From NCBI RefSeq assembly GCF_015207735.1, contig NZ_JADEWG010000036.1, positions 1 to 53,909 on the forward strand: a stretch of DNA of 53,909 nucleotides. The letters run 5' to 3'. Origin of the DNA: [Phormidium] sp. LEGE 05292 (GTDB lineage Bacteria; Cyanobacteriota; Cyanobacteriia; Cyanobacteriales; Aerosakkonemataceae). The first letter of the stretch is position 1, and every line of letters begins with the position of its first letter. Positions 18,263 through 27,266 of this stretch are shown one piece after another. Under the pieces are notes generated by a model that was given only the letters and a program-made list of their open reading frames with translations, searched no databases and was not told the origin of the DNA. The translations under genes were made by a program, and so were the position numbers.

Positions 18263-18455
18263 AAAAGTTGTTCCTTCTTACTATGGTGTACACTTCAATC
18301 CTTTGGTTGTAGCCTGTTGCAGCAGGTTGACATACTCCCAAAAGATTGAGAATTGAGGAGAAAAAATTATGAAGAAAGCGCCCTATCTCTGTCAAAGCTG
18401 GGGTGCTTTTTTCAAATTGAGCTAATTGCCCTATAAATGAATTTGCTTTTGACAT
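18246..18455 (-). CDS. Possible small protein upstream of the helix-turn-helix gene
   Basis: A 69-residue frame (MSKANSFIGQLAQFEK to NNFYAYKL) overlapping the next gene by 17 bases. It has an amphipathic helix near residues 20-40 and no recognised domain. The overlap with a well-supported start is compatible with coupling, but no ribosome site is clear and codon signal is weak. Treat as tentative. Confidence 0.35.
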   Translation of the reverse strand: MSKANSFIGQLAQFEKSTPALTEIGRFLHNFFSSILNLLGVCQPAATGYNQRIEVYTIVRRNNFYAYKL

Positions 18456-18649
18456 AAATTAAGATGGCATACTTTAGACATTCCTTGATATTTTCAGTAC
18501 AACTAAAAATAAATATAACTACCGAAAAAAGCCCATAACAAAAGTTTTTCTAAAAATACCCAACAATTTAATAAAGATTTAATATTAATAGGCTATGTTT
18601 TAGCCAAGTTATGTATAAAAAGATTTCTAGAATATCATAAAAATAAGAA

Positions 18650-18673
18650 AAGACTCAATTTTATTTGAGTCTT
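18650..18673 (-). terminator. Terminator of the integrase gene
   Basis: Perfect nine-base stem AAGACTCAA / TTGAGTCTT with a six-base loop. On the minus strand it is followed by TTCTTATTTTT. It lies 29 bases after the integrase stop and should separate integrase from the genes further on. The 18,460-18,650 stretch is AT-rich and has no gene; it probably holds the promoter of the helix-turn-helix/primase unit. Confidence 0.7.
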
Positions 18674-18702
18674 TAGACTATCTATTTATTAAGAAACTTG
18701 GA

Positions 18703-19899
18703 TTAAAATTCGGGAACGAATAACTCTCGTTTGTTACCTGCATAGTGGCGATAGATAATTTCTGGAGAATTCCCTACTAACCGAGCTACATCCTTGGCAT
18801 CTAGTTTGCCAGTTTCGAGAGCATGAGTAATAAAAGTATGACGGGTTTGGTAAAGTTTCCGGTACTCAATACCTAAACCCTTTAATACAATTTTCCATGT
18901 TCGGTTCCTAAAATTATTTAGATCGACAGGTTTACCTTCTGGAGAGGGAAAAATTAAGGATTCTGGGGTAGCATCTTTAGGCTTGATAGACTTTAACATT
19001 GTCCTGAGAGATTCATTGCAAGGAAACCTTCTCCTCTCTTGAGTCTTTAATCCTTCCCTAAACTGTTTACCAGAGTCAGTGTTAATTACAGCTTGTTCAA
19101 AAGTAATGTACTTGAAGTCAGCAGAAATATGCTTCCACTGGAGACCGATCGCTTCTGAAGGTCTACAGCCTGTAGCAAAAAGAAGCTTAATTAAAGGAGC
19201 ATAGCGACTGTGTTTAAACCCTGATTTTGCGGGACAGAAGCGATCGCTTTCTATTGCCTGAATAATTGCATCCCTTTCTTCTAATGTAAAAGGATTAATA
19301 TCATTAATTCCTTCACTCTTAGATGATTTAGGTAGTTTAATTTCTGTTGCCATTCCCTCGAAAGGATTTTCAGAAATCATTCCAGACTTGATTGCCCAAC
19401 TACAACAAGCCGCCAAGCGAGTAATAAATCGTTTCCCTGAATCTAAGGGGATTGATTGCAGTATATAATCTCTAATTTCGTTGGCTTTATCTAAATCATG
19501 AGTTGGTAATTTCTTAAGATAACCAGAGTAAACACCATACATATACTTCATAGTATTAGGTGAACACTGTGGGCGCTTGTACTCAACAAACTTTTCCCAA
19601 AGATCAGTTAATGACGCTTTGGGTGTAACGATGGGTGTAACGTCCGGTGTAACTGTGCTGAGTGCTGAATGTGGTTTGTACTTAGCCAGAGTTGGGTCAA
19701 AGTTTCCAGAGATAATATCTAGCTCTATTTGTCGTGCCTTTGCTTCTGCTGCTTTGCGGTTTACCTGAGTATCTACTAGATTCATGCTCAGATAATGCCT
19801 CTTCTCTCCATATCTAAACCTTAGTTGTAAACGACCGTGTGAAGCTATAACTTGAACAGTACCCTTAGAAGCCTTTGTCGTATTGGGTTTTGAGTGCAT
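18703..19899 (-). CDS. int: Tyrosine recombinase (phage-type integrase)
   Basis: Site-specific recombinase, about 398 residues, that would integrate and excise the element. It has an N-terminal arm-binding-like domain, a core-binding SAM-like domain (about 105-185) and a catalytic domain. ATGCRPSEAIGLQW holds the first catalytic Arg, YQTRHTFIT the second, and EIIYRHYAG near the end the tyrosine nucleophile. The first His of the usual HxxR box seems to be replaced by Leu or Tyr, a variation seen in some integrases. ATG 19899 is chosen, with AAAGGAAG upstream; a TTG at 19935 would run into the iterated repeats. The gene points away from the adjacent tRNA-Gly, as is usual for tRNA-integrated elements. 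Confidence 0.93.
   Translation of the reverse strand: MHSKPNTTKASKGTVQVIASHGRLQLRFRYGEKRHYLSMNLVDTQVNRKAAEAKARQIELDIISGNFDPTLAKYKPHSALSTVTPDVTPIVTPKASLTDLWEKFVEYKRPQCSPNTMKYMYGVYSGYLKKLPTHDLDKANEIRDYILQSIPLDSGKRFITRLAACCSWAIKSGMISENPFEGMATEIKLPKSSKSEGINDINPFTLEERDAIIQAIESDRFCPAKSGFKHSRYAPLIKLLFATGCRPSEAIGLQWKHISADFKYITFEQAVINTDSGKQFREGLKTQERRRFPCNESLRTMLKSIKPKDATPESLIFPSPEGKPVDLNNFRNRTWKIVLKGLGIEYRKLYQTRHTFITHALETGKLDAKDVARLVGNSPEIIYRHYAGNKRELFVPEF
19621..19652. repeat. Three GGTGTAAC units inside the integrase gene
   Basis: On the minus strand GTTACACC recurs three times at a 12-base period, encoding a VTPxVTPxVTP stretch. It resembles the TTACACCC units outside the gene. It may be coincidental coding repetition or a further arm site. 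Confidence 0.35.
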
Positions 19900-19923
19900 G
19901 GTGTACTTCCTTTTAGTCGATTT

Positions 19924-19957
19924 GATTACACCCAAATTACACCCAAATTACACCCAA
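19924..19957. repeat. Three copies of ATTACACCCAA before the integrase start
   Basis: Three perfect tandem copies with an 11-base period, just upstream of the integrase ribosome site. One helical turn per copy suits cooperative protein binding. They could be arm-type attachment sites, an operator for integrase autoregulation, or both. The same unit appears twice at the far end of the element. Confidence 0.6.
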
Positions 19958-20032
19958 AGTCACCTGAAACAACCCAATCTTTACCCAAATTTTAGAACTA
20001 AAGTACTATGATACAGTCAAATTAAACAGCTT

Positions 20033-20122
20033 AAAACCCTTATATTGCTTGATTTTCAACTGTTTTAGCCTGTAAGCGGGTGATGGGACTCGAACCCACG
20101 ACATTCAGCTTGGGAAGCTGAC
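20033..20122 (-). repeat. Right attachment site (90-bp direct repeat overlapping tRNA-Gly)
   Basis: Partner of 8,385-8,474. The repeat spans about 43 bases beyond the tRNA 3' end and 47 bases of the tRNA. The tRNA part is identical. All five mismatches fall outside it, which fits selection to restore a working tRNA after integration. Confidence 0.88.
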
Positions 20123-20146
20123 GTTCTACCACTGAACTACACCCGC
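20075..20146 (-). tRNA. tRNA-Gly (CCC anticodon)
   Basis: A 72-base cloverleaf: acceptor GCGGGTG/CACCCGC, D arm GTTC-AGTGGTA-GAAC, anticodon stem TCAGC/GCTGA with loop TTCCCAA (anticodon CCC), and T arm GTGGG-TTCGAGT-CCCAT. CCA is not encoded. It is the intact copy and serves as the integration target of the element to its left. The 20,147-20,379 stretch has no further gene. Confidence 0.95.
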
Positions 20147-20379
20147 AGAGTGATTTTTATAGAATAGCATTTTATTTGGCGATCGGGTGGTTTCAACCAT
20201 CTACCCAAAGACTTGTAAAAAAGCTAACTTTGATATTAGCTAGGTTGCGTTACTATATTATTCAACTAATAAATCTCCCTGTCTTACTGGCTAGATTTCA
20301 CATGAAATTATTTAGCAACTCAACCGTAATTAAGAGCAAATACCTGTAAATCAATACCAAGAACCAGCGGGAAACTAGA

Positions 20380-21252
20380 ATGTTCAATGCTACACAAATT
20401 CTCATCGACACTTTCGTAGAACAACTGCGAGAAGGATACCGCCGCACCTACGGAGGATTAAAGACTGACTACGAAGATATTATCGGCTGGGCTGGTAGCA
20501 TGGCACTAGAAAATATTGCCAACAGCGATGCCCTTTATCATAACGTAGAGCATACTATCTTAGTAACTTTGGTAGGTCAGGAAATTTTACGTGGTAAACA
20601 TATCCGCGAAGGTGGAGTTTCCTGTGAAGATTGGTTGCACTATATCATTTCTTTACTATGTCATGATATTGGTTACGTTAAAGGAGTTTGCCGTCAAGAC
20701 AAAGAGGAAGAAGGACTTTACGCCACTGGTAAAGATGGCGGAATGGTAAAATTAGCTCCTGGTGCTTCTGATGCTAGCCTTACACCTCATCATGTCGATC
20801 GCGGAAAATTGTTTATTACTGAACGCTTTGGCGGACATAAATTAATAGACGCAGACGTAATTAAACGCAGCATTGAACTGACTCGTTTTCCTGTACCTTC
20901 AGCCGAAGATCATCAGGATACAGTTAATTATGCAGGTTTAGTCAGGGCGGCGGATTTAATCGGTCAACTTAGCGATCCTCGCTATCTGAAAAAAATCACT
21001 TCTCTATACTATGAATTTGAAGAAACAGGAGTGAATAAAGCCCTCAATTATCGTCATCCGGGAGACTTGCGGCGCAACTATTCTAAGTTTTATTGGAATG
21101 GAGTTTTCCCTTTTATCAAAGATGCGCTCCGTTATCTACAATTAACACAGCAAGGTAAGCAAATAATTGCTAATTTATACTCAAATGTGTTTGTAGTGGA
21201 ACATGAAAAAGCTGAAGAAGAAAGAAGGCAATTAGTAGAACAACTTAATTAA
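20380..21252 (+). CDS. HD-domain metal-dependent phosphohydrolase
   Basis: A 290-residue soluble protein with the HD-superfamily metal motifs: YHNVEHT near residues 53-59, CHDIGY near 95-100, and a later RAADLIGQL where the last metal Asp (D) is seen. HD proteins hydrolyse phosphate esters of nucleotides or related compounds; the substrate here is unknown. It is a family common in cyanobacteria. The next gene, an ABC permease, starts three bases after the stop, so the two are co-transcribed, although their functions have no evident link. Confidence 0.85.
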   Translation: MFNATQILIDTFVEQLREGYRRTYGGLKTDYEDIIGWAGSMALENIANSDALYHNVEHTILVTLVGQEILRGKHIREGGVSCEDWLHYIISLLCHDIGYVKGVCRQDKEEEGLYATGKDGGMVKLAPGASDASLTPHHVDRGKLFITERFGGHKLIDADVIKRSIELTRFPVPSAEDHQDTVNYAGLVRAADLIGQLSDPRYLKKITSLYYEFEETGVNKALNYRHPGDLRRNYSKFYWNGVFPFIKDALRYLQLTQQGKQIIANLYSNVFVVEHEKAEEERRQLVEQLN

Positions 21253-21255
21253 ATT

Positions 21256-22371
21256 ATGAATTGGTGGCAAAAATTACAAAGTAACTTTCTGGCAAAATGT
21301 GGCGCACTTTTGTTGTTATTATTCTATGTGTCAGTAATAGCGGCAGATTTTGTTGCGCCTTACGATCCTTATGCTTCTCAGCCTAATGGATCGCTACTAC
21401 CACCAACACAAATTTATTTACAAACTCCCCAAGGTAAGTTTATCGGGCCGCACGTTTATCCGACAACTCAAGGGCCAGTGGAATTGGCAACAGGCGATCG
21501 CAAACTCACAGTAGACTGGGAAAAACCTTCACCATTACGTTTATTTGTTCGCGGTTCAACTTATAAATTATTTCGCATAAGTCTGCCTTTGCCACCACCA
21601 AGAGATGAAATCGTAATCTTTCCGGGAATTCCTTTAGATTGGCACTTATTTGGTACAACTGGAGAAGGCAAATTTAACCTTTTAGGCACAGATGAACAAG
21701 GACGCGATCAATTTAGCCGCTTAGTTTATGGTGGCAGAATTAGCCTAAGTATTGGTTTAATCGGCATTGCGATTTCCTTTCCTTTGGGAATGTTAGTTGG
21801 GGGAATTTCTGGTTACTTTGGCGGTTGGGTAGATAGCATTTTGATGCGTATCGTAGAAGTTTTAATGACTATTCCCAGCATTTATTTGTTAGTTGCCCTT
21901 GCCGCAGTATTACCACCAGGTTTAACTAGTTCGCAACGATTTTTACTCATTGTTGTAATTACCTCATTTGTTAGTTGGTCTGGTTTAGCTAGAGTAATTC
22001 GCGGACAAGTTTTATCACTTAAAGAGCGAGAATTTGTCCAAGCTGCTAAGACAATGGGCGGTAATCCTTTCTATATTATTGTTCGTCATGTCTTGCCCCA
22101 AACCGCAACTTACATAATAATTTCTGCTACTTTGGCAGTTCCTGGTTTCATCGTTGCTGAATCTATTTTGAGTTTAATTGGTTTAGGAATTCAGCAACCA
22201 GATCCTTCTTGGGGAAATATGTTGACATTGGCAACGAATGCTTCTATTTTAGTGTTGCAACCTTGGTTAATTTGGCCGCCAGCTTTACTAATTGTGTTAA
22301 CAGTTTTGGCTTTTAACTTGTTAGGAGATGGGTTGCGCGATGCTTTAGATCCTCGAACTCAACAAAGATAA
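21256..22371 (+). CDS. ABC transporter permease, DppC/OppC-like
   Basis: Inner-membrane permease of the peptide/nickel ABC family, 371 residues. A first helix (about 10-30) is followed by a periplasmic stretch of about 110 residues, longer than in typical DppC. The DEQGRDQFSR motif comes next, then five helices with the coupling-loop motif EFVQAAKTMGGNPFY that docks to the ATPase. The C-terminus GDGLRDALDPR is characteristic. No binding protein, DppB-type partner or ATPase lies nearby, so it must pair with products encoded elsewhere, as is common in cyanobacteria. Substrate (oligopeptide or metal-chelate) unknown. Confidence 0.88.
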   Translation: MNWWQKLQSNFLAKCGALLLLLFYVSVIAADFVAPYDPYASQPNGSLLPPTQIYLQTPQGKFIGPHVYPTTQGPVELATGDRKLTVDWEKPSPLRLFVRGSTYKLFRISLPLPPPRDEIVIFPGIPLDWHLFGTTGEGKFNLLGTDEQGRDQFSRLVYGGRISLSIGLIGIAISFPLGMLVGGISGYFGGWVDSILMRIVEVLMTIPSIYLLVALAAVLPPGLTSSQRFLLIVVITSFVSWSGLARVIRGQVLSLKEREFVQAAKTMGGNPFYIIVRHVLPQTATYIIISATLAVPGFIVAESILSLIGLGIQQPDPSWGNMLTLATNASILVLQPWLIWPPALLIVLTVLAFNLLGDGLRDALDPRTQQR

Positions 22372-22542
22372 CTCTCTCGTACTTATGGAGGAAAATCCTG
22401 ATTTTGCGGAATAGGGACTTGGGACTGGGGTTCCTGATAAATCGCTTATTCCGCGAATTAATCAGGGTTACTTCTAATTTTATGTCCGAAAGAGTTGTTT
22501 TTCTATTATTAAGATTATCGTCAATATAAAATCCAAAATCGA

Positions 22543-23850
22543 ATGACTAAACAGCCTGATTCTTTCTCCAACCAACCAGTTTCTATTTCGCCAGTAGATA
22601 GCCCTAATGGTAGTAATAGTCAAGCTACTCAAGTTGAAAGGACGCATAGCGAAGCGGATTCATTGTTGTATAAACCTTACACAAATTTACCAGCTATTAC
22701 ATCAGGAAAAACTGAAAATTGGACTCCTCCACCTACCTCAGCATTGGTAGTGATTATAATGGCGATCGCACTAATGTTCGCCGGATTAATTATTCACAAT
22801 TTCTGGGTGGGAATCTCCGGTTCAATCGTCGCTTTGCTATTATCAATTCGGCTGTTATGGTCGCCTTTAAAGAACTGGTTGAATCAATTTCTACCCCAGA
22901 AAGAACGAATAGTATTGTTTTTGGGAGTCTGTGGCATATTAGCGATCGCTGGATTACTAAATTACTTGGGAGTCTATCACTATATTGGGGCTTGGTTTAG
23001 CACAGTTAACTGGGAAGCTTCTGGCGCGTTAGCAGAATGGTGTGGTGCATTAGGACAAATTTCGATCGCCGTTCTCGCTGTCTACGTCGCATGGCAACAA
23101 TACGTCATCTCCCGCGACTTAACAATCGAACAAAATCGACTCACCAACCAACAAAACTTAATCACTCAACAACAAACAATCGACGCTTACTTTCAAGGAG
23201 TTTCTGATTTAGCATTAGGAGAAGAAGGCTTATTAGAAGATTGGCCTCAAGAAAGAATCTTTGCTGAAGGTCGTACTGCTGCCCTACTTAGTAGCATAGA
23301 TGCCACAGGTAAAGCTAAAGTCCTCCGGTTTTTATCCAGGTCGAGATTACTTACCCCATTGCGCCGAGATCAACATTTAGGTCGTCCGATTTTAGATGGA
23401 ATGGGTGGTTATCAAGAAGACCGCCAAAATGGGCTGCGGGTAATCGATTTAGGAGTAATGTTAGCAGGAGCAGACCTTTCCGGTACAGACCTGCGTTGGA
23501 CAGACTTGAGTGATGCAAACTTAGTCAGAGCTAATCTTAACGGTTGTGATTTAGTCCATGCTAATTTCACCCGGACAATTTTATTTGAAGCTAATCTTTC
23601 CGGTGCGGATTTGAAAGGAGTAAAGTTTTTTTACGGGAAATTAGAAACAGCTTCTCCTCGCAGTCGCAGTTTAATTCCTGACTTTCAAACAGGTGCTTAT
23701 ACTGGGGCGGTAGTAGAAGATGCTGATTTTACCAATGTGCATAGATTATCAGAAGAACAGCGTTACTATTGTTGTGCTTGGGGAGGAGAAAAAACTAGAT
23801 CTACTATTTCGGGTGGATGTCGAGATATTCCCAATTTATTAGGACGTTAG
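22543..23850 (+). CDS. Membrane-anchored pentapeptide-repeat protein
   Basis: A 435-residue protein. After a polar N-terminus (about 1-60) come three or four membrane helices (near 65-85, 87-105, 125-145 and 165-185), then a Gln-rich coiled coil (IEQNRLTNQQNLITQQQT). The C-terminal half has pentapeptide repeats A(D/N)LxX (ADLSGTDLRWTDLSDANLV and further). The repeats form a right-handed beta-helix that generally mediates binding. Function unknown. The gene stands alone, 171 bases after the ABC permease. Confidence 0.85.
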   Translation: MTKQPDSFSNQPVSISPVDSPNGSNSQATQVERTHSEADSLLYKPYTNLPAITSGKTENWTPPPTSALVVIIMAIALMFAGLIIHNFWVGISGSIVALLLSIRLLWSPLKNWLNQFLPQKERIVLFLGVCGILAIAGLLNYLGVYHYIGAWFSTVNWEASGALAEWCGALGQISIAVLAVYVAWQQYVISRDLTIEQNRLTNQQNLITQQQTIDAYFQGVSDLALGEEGLLEDWPQERIFAEGRTAALLSSIDATGKAKVLRFLSRSRLLTPLRRDQHLGRPILDGMGGYQEDRQNGLRVIDLGVMLAGADLSGTDLRWTDLSDANLVRANLNGCDLVHANFTRTILFEANLSGADLKGVKFFYGKLETASPRSRSLIPDFQTGAYTGAVVEDADFTNVHRLSEEQRYYCCAWGGEKTRSTISGGCRDIPNLLGR

Positions 23851-23861
23851 ACAAAAACCAG

Positions 23862-24464
23862 ATGGAGCCATATAATACAGCAGCCCTATACGATCGAATT
23901 GCCCAATGGTGGCAGATTCAGCATCAAGATTCGCTATATGGAATCGCACAATTAGAACGGGCGATCGAATTTACTGCCAAGAGAAACGCAGCTATTGACA
24001 TAGGATGTGGAAGTAGTGGGCGTTTTATTAAAATTTTATCCCAGCATGGATTTTTGGCTGAGGGACTTGATATTTCCAGAGAAATGATCGATTTAGCCAA
24101 ACAATTGCATCCAGAAATTACATTCTATCGAGAAGACATCTGTTGTTGGCTCCCTGAAAAACTTTACAGCTTGATTTCTGCTTGGGACAGCACTTTTCAT
24201 CTGCCACTCAATATGCAAGAACCTGTGATAAAAAAGCTATGCGATGCGCTTGAAGCTGGGGGAGTAGTCCTGTTTACCTGCGGTGGCGGACATACAAGTG
24301 CTGAGATTTCTGGGTCATTTCAAGGTCAGGATTTTGAGTACAGCACTTTGGGGGTAGATGCTTTCCTGCGGATTCTTTCTGAGCATCAGTGTACCTGCCG
24401 CCATCTTGAGTATGACCAATTTCCTGAAAATCATGTTTATATCATTGCTCAAAAAACCTCATAA
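23862..24464 (+). CDS. Class I SAM-dependent methyltransferase
   Basis: About 200 residues with a Rossmann methyltransferase core: motif I DIGCGSSGRFIK, then GLDISREMIDLAKQ for the ribose-binding acidic loop, and LISAWDSTFHLP as motif-IV region. The ATG at 23862 places the family-like N-terminus (YDRIAQWWQ) at the start; an upstream ATG at 23817 would overlap the pentapeptide gene. The substrate is unknown and the neighbours give no clue. Confidence 0.82.
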   Translation: MEPYNTAALYDRIAQWWQIQHQDSLYGIAQLERAIEFTAKRNAAIDIGCGSSGRFIKILSQHGFLAEGLDISREMIDLAKQLHPEITFYREDICCWLPEKLYSLISAWDSTFHLPLNMQEPVIKKLCDALEAGGVVLFTCGGGHTSAEISGSFQGQDFEYSTLGVDAFLRILSEHQCTCRHLEYDQFPENHVYIIAQKTS

Positions 24465-24550
24465 TTCGTTAATAACTAACTGTTAAACTGTAGAAGTTAT
24501 GATAAAGCGCATAAAAAATAAAGCACTTTGAGGGTGCGAAACACCTAATT

Positions 24551-25444
24551 ATGAAACTTAGCCCAGAAGATAAAGTATTAATTCAAGGTATCAACGAACC
24601 TCTCGCTGCTATCCATGCGGTTCGGATGAAAGCTTATGGTACTAATGTAGTGGCTGGAGTTAGTCCTGGAGAGGGCGGACAAGCATTAGATGGGATTCCG
24701 ATTTTTGACTTGGTGGAACAAGCTGTGTCAGAAGTGGGTGCGATCGACACTACAATCATCTTTGTCCCGCCTTATTTAGCTTTAGATGCGGCACTGGAAG
24801 CGATCGCAGCGAATATCCATCAAATTATCATCATTACACAGGGAGTTCCACCCTTAGATATGGTTTCCCTGCTGCGAAAAGCTGAAGCAACAAATACCTT
24901 AGTTGTTGGGCCAAATTCTTTGGGCATCATAGTACCAGAAAAAGTCTTATTGGGAACCTATCCAGTAGAATTTTACACTCATGGTTCAGTGGGAATTATT
25001 AGCCGCAGTGGTACACTAACTTCTGAAGTAGCATTAGAGCTGATGAAAGCAGAATTAGGTCAATCTATTTGCGTCAGCATTGGTAGTGATAGTATTATCG
25101 GTTCTTCCTTATGGGAATGGTTGAAAATATTAAATGAAGATAAAAGTACAAAAGCGATCGCCTTAGTCAGTCAAATAAATGACGGCATCGAAGAAACAGC
25201 TGCCCAATACATTAAAGAAAAAATCGAAAAACCCGTAGTTGCCTACATCGCCGGACGTTTAGGCCCAGCCCGCAAACGCCAACTTCACGCCAGCGACTTA
25301 ATAGTTTCCCTACCAATTTTAGGCACCGATCCTGAAAGTACAGAGAATATTATTGCTACTTTTAGACAAGCCAAAATCCCAATTGCCGATCGCCCTTCCC
25401 AAGTTCCCGAACTAGTCAAAAAAGCCCTAAAAATCAAACCTTAA
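24551..25444 (+). CDS. sucD: SucD-like CoA-binding protein (succinyl-CoA ligase alpha-subunit family)
   Basis: A 297-residue protein with the two domains of the succinyl-CoA ligase alpha subunit: an N-terminal CoA-binding Rossmann domain (VLIQGINEPLAAIHAVRM, then GVSPGEGGQ) and a ligase domain. The active-site histidine appears kept, as RKRQLHASDLI replaces the usual RMGHAGAII. The GHAG loop itself is altered, which may change activity. No beta subunit (sucC) is in the window, while the two are commonly adjacent. It could be the true alpha subunit or a diverged acyl-CoA ligase component. Confidence 0.75.
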   Translation: MKLSPEDKVLIQGINEPLAAIHAVRMKAYGTNVVAGVSPGEGGQALDGIPIFDLVEQAVSEVGAIDTTIIFVPPYLALDAALEAIAANIHQIIIITQGVPPLDMVSLLRKAEATNTLVVGPNSLGIIVPEKVLLGTYPVEFYTHGSVGIISRSGTLTSEVALELMKAELGQSICVSIGSDSIIGSSLWEWLKILNEDKSTKAIALVSQINDGIEETAAQYIKEKIEKPVVAYIAGRLGPARKRQLHASDLIVSLPILGTDPESTENIIATFRQAKIPIADRPSQVPELVKKALKIKP

Positions 25445-25454
25445 ATCAACTCGT

Positions 25455-25502
25455 ATGGTGCGTATAACGGCATTTAAGAAAAGTGACAACGTAACGCACC
25501 AT
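25455..25502. terminator. Inverted repeat between convergent genes
   Basis: ATGGTGCGT (25,455-25,463) pairs with ACGCACCAT (25,494-25,502) across a 30-base loop. It sits between the SucD-like gene and the ABC permease on the other strand. GTGCGT/ACGCAC hairpins of this kind are frequent intergenic repeats in cyanobacteria. It lacks a T-run, so a terminator role is uncertain. Confidence 0.4.
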
Positions 25503-25517
25503 GCCCAAATATTGTAG

Positions 25518-27188
25518 CTAAACTTCTCTCAACAAAGCCTTAGTCGCCGACTCCCCAATCACCTTTAACTGTCGATTTAACTGCCCATTCAACAAAGCAA
25601 AAATCCCTAATTGACAGATAAAAGCAGTAAAGATAGTTCCTATTGACGCATCTTTAACAACAGCCCAAGGGAAAGCAGTAAACAGCCAAAACAGAGGAGC
25701 TTTAGCAGGAGAAAGTGATAAAATACTCAGAAAAATTGGCGGCAAAACTACTAAAGCAATGATTACACCAGCCGCCCATTGCATCCGTCTTTTAGCTCGC
25801 ATTAGCAACATTAATTGTAGGATAGTGGCATAAATTAATGTCAAAGTCATGGTAACTGCCAGCATAGCAATTATTGACATTAAGTTAAGTTTATTAGGAC
25901 TTAAAACAATCCAGACAGACAATATTATTAAACTATTAAGTAGATTAATTGCTATTGCCAAAATAGCCGGACTATTTTCTGCCCAAATCAAATCTTTGAT
26001 TAAATCCCGACTCCAAAAACCCCAACGATTTGTCATTCTTTCCCGTCGATATCGCGCCCAATCTTGTAAAGCTTGTCGCTGCGGAGATAAAGCCGCCATT
26101 AAACCTAAGAATAGTAATTGATTCAAAACCAGCAGAATAAACAAATTGTTTTCTGGTGAATATGAAAATCTACTCACTTGTAGTGCAAAACCCAAAGCCA
26201 TTACTTCTATACAAGATACCAGTAAATAACTTTGACTTTTGCTAAGAATAGTCTTACTTGGATTATGGAAACGACGCTGCAAACCTTGCCAAATCCAGTA
26301 ACTCCACAAGGCATAATTAAACAGCGAAAAACTAATAGCTGCCACAGCATTGTTACCCAATGCTAAGTAAAACCATTGCCAATCATTTAAGTACAAATAG
26401 GAAAAAGAAAAGCTATCTTGTACTAAACTTGTATTCACCACATAAGGCAGAATTCTATAAGGAGAAAACATAGTTATCCAATCTGCTGGGGTGTTAGATA
26501 TCGGTATAAAACAAGTTGTCCAGAGAAACATTAAAGCTAAACTGCTACCTAACCAAGGTTGAAACCCACTAAACCCAGAACTAAACAAACCAAATAGCAA
26601 ACTGCCGCTGTAAAAGAAAAAGCAACTGGCAATAATAACTGCCCAATAAATCAGAATTGCTATTAAAGGAATGCCAGCAGAAATTCCCGCCCAAAAATGT
26701 AAAGGTAAAGCTGAAATAACGAAGACATAAAGTAAAAAAGGAACACCGAGAATTTTACCTAATAAAATACTTTGGCTACTGCGAGGACTGAGGCGAATAA
26801 AATTCAAAGTTCCATTTTTTTCTTCCTTAGCTAAGTCGCTAATTAGCATATATGTACCTGCGATTAACAGGATAAAAATGCCAATTACACTCAGAACTGT
26901 AAATATTTCTATCCACCAAAATTGCCAGTTAACGACAAAATTGCCTAAACTATCTTGGAGGCATTCTTGAGAAACTCCTGTACAATATTTGTTGTAAATT
27001 TTGTTATCTGGGCTCAGATAGCGATCGTCCGTAGGCAAACTTCCCATAGCTATCATTAACATCATAAATTGCCCTAATAGGGAAATGATAGCGGCAATAA
27101 TCACATTTCGTGGTTTGAAGCGTCCTTTAATTTCCCGCCACATTTGGGGATTCAAATCACCAATTCTGTCTAACAAAGTTAATTTCAT
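25518..27188 (-). CDS. ABC-2 type exporter permease, second copy
   Basis: About 556 residues with some twelve hydrophobic segments, paralogous to the gene just upstream. Shared blocks include GDLNPQMWREIKGR at the N-terminus, EKNGTLNFIRLSPRSSQSILLGKILG (after helix 2) and RQALQDWARYR. A large extracytoplasmic loop after helix 1 has two cysteines (YCTG and ECLQ) that could form a disulfide. The start at 27188 has AAGGAAAC upstream. With its paralogue it probably forms the membrane heterodimer for the ATPase at 29,044. Substrate unknown. Confidence 0.82.
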   Translation of the reverse strand: MKLTLLDRIGDLNPQMWREIKGRFKPRNVIIAAIISLLGQFMMLMIAMGSLPTDDRYLSPDNKIYNKYCTGVSQECLQDSLGNFVVNWQFWWIEIFTVLSVIGIFILLIAGTYMLISDLAKEEKNGTLNFIRLSPRSSQSILLGKILGVPFLLYVFVISALPLHFWAGISAGIPLIAILIYWAVIIASCFFFYSGSLLFGLFSSGFSGFQPWLGSSLALMFLWTTCFIPISNTPADWITMFSPYRILPYVVNTSLVQDSFSFSYLYLNDWQWFYLALGNNAVAAISFSLFNYALWSYWIWQGLQRRFHNPSKTILSKSQSYLLVSCIEVMALGFALQVSRFSYSPENNLFILLVLNQLLFLGLMAALSPQRQALQDWARYRRERMTNRWGFWSRDLIKDLIWAENSPAILAIAINLLNSLIILSVWIVLSPNKLNLMSIIAMLAVTMTLTLIYATILQLMLLMRAKRRMQWAAGVIIALVVLPPIFLSILSLSPAKAPLFWLFTAFPWAVVKDASIGTIFTAFICQLGIFALLNGQLNRQLKVIGESATKALLREV

Positions 27189-27266
27189 TTTGTTTCCTTG
27201 CATTTATAATTACTTATTTGTCAGTGGTTATTGGCAGAAATTTTCTAACCAATAACCATTAATTTT

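Noticed and set aside
8660-20146. Prophage
   Set aside because: Integrase and primase-helicase are present, but I see no terminase, portal, capsid, tail or lysis gene in the element.
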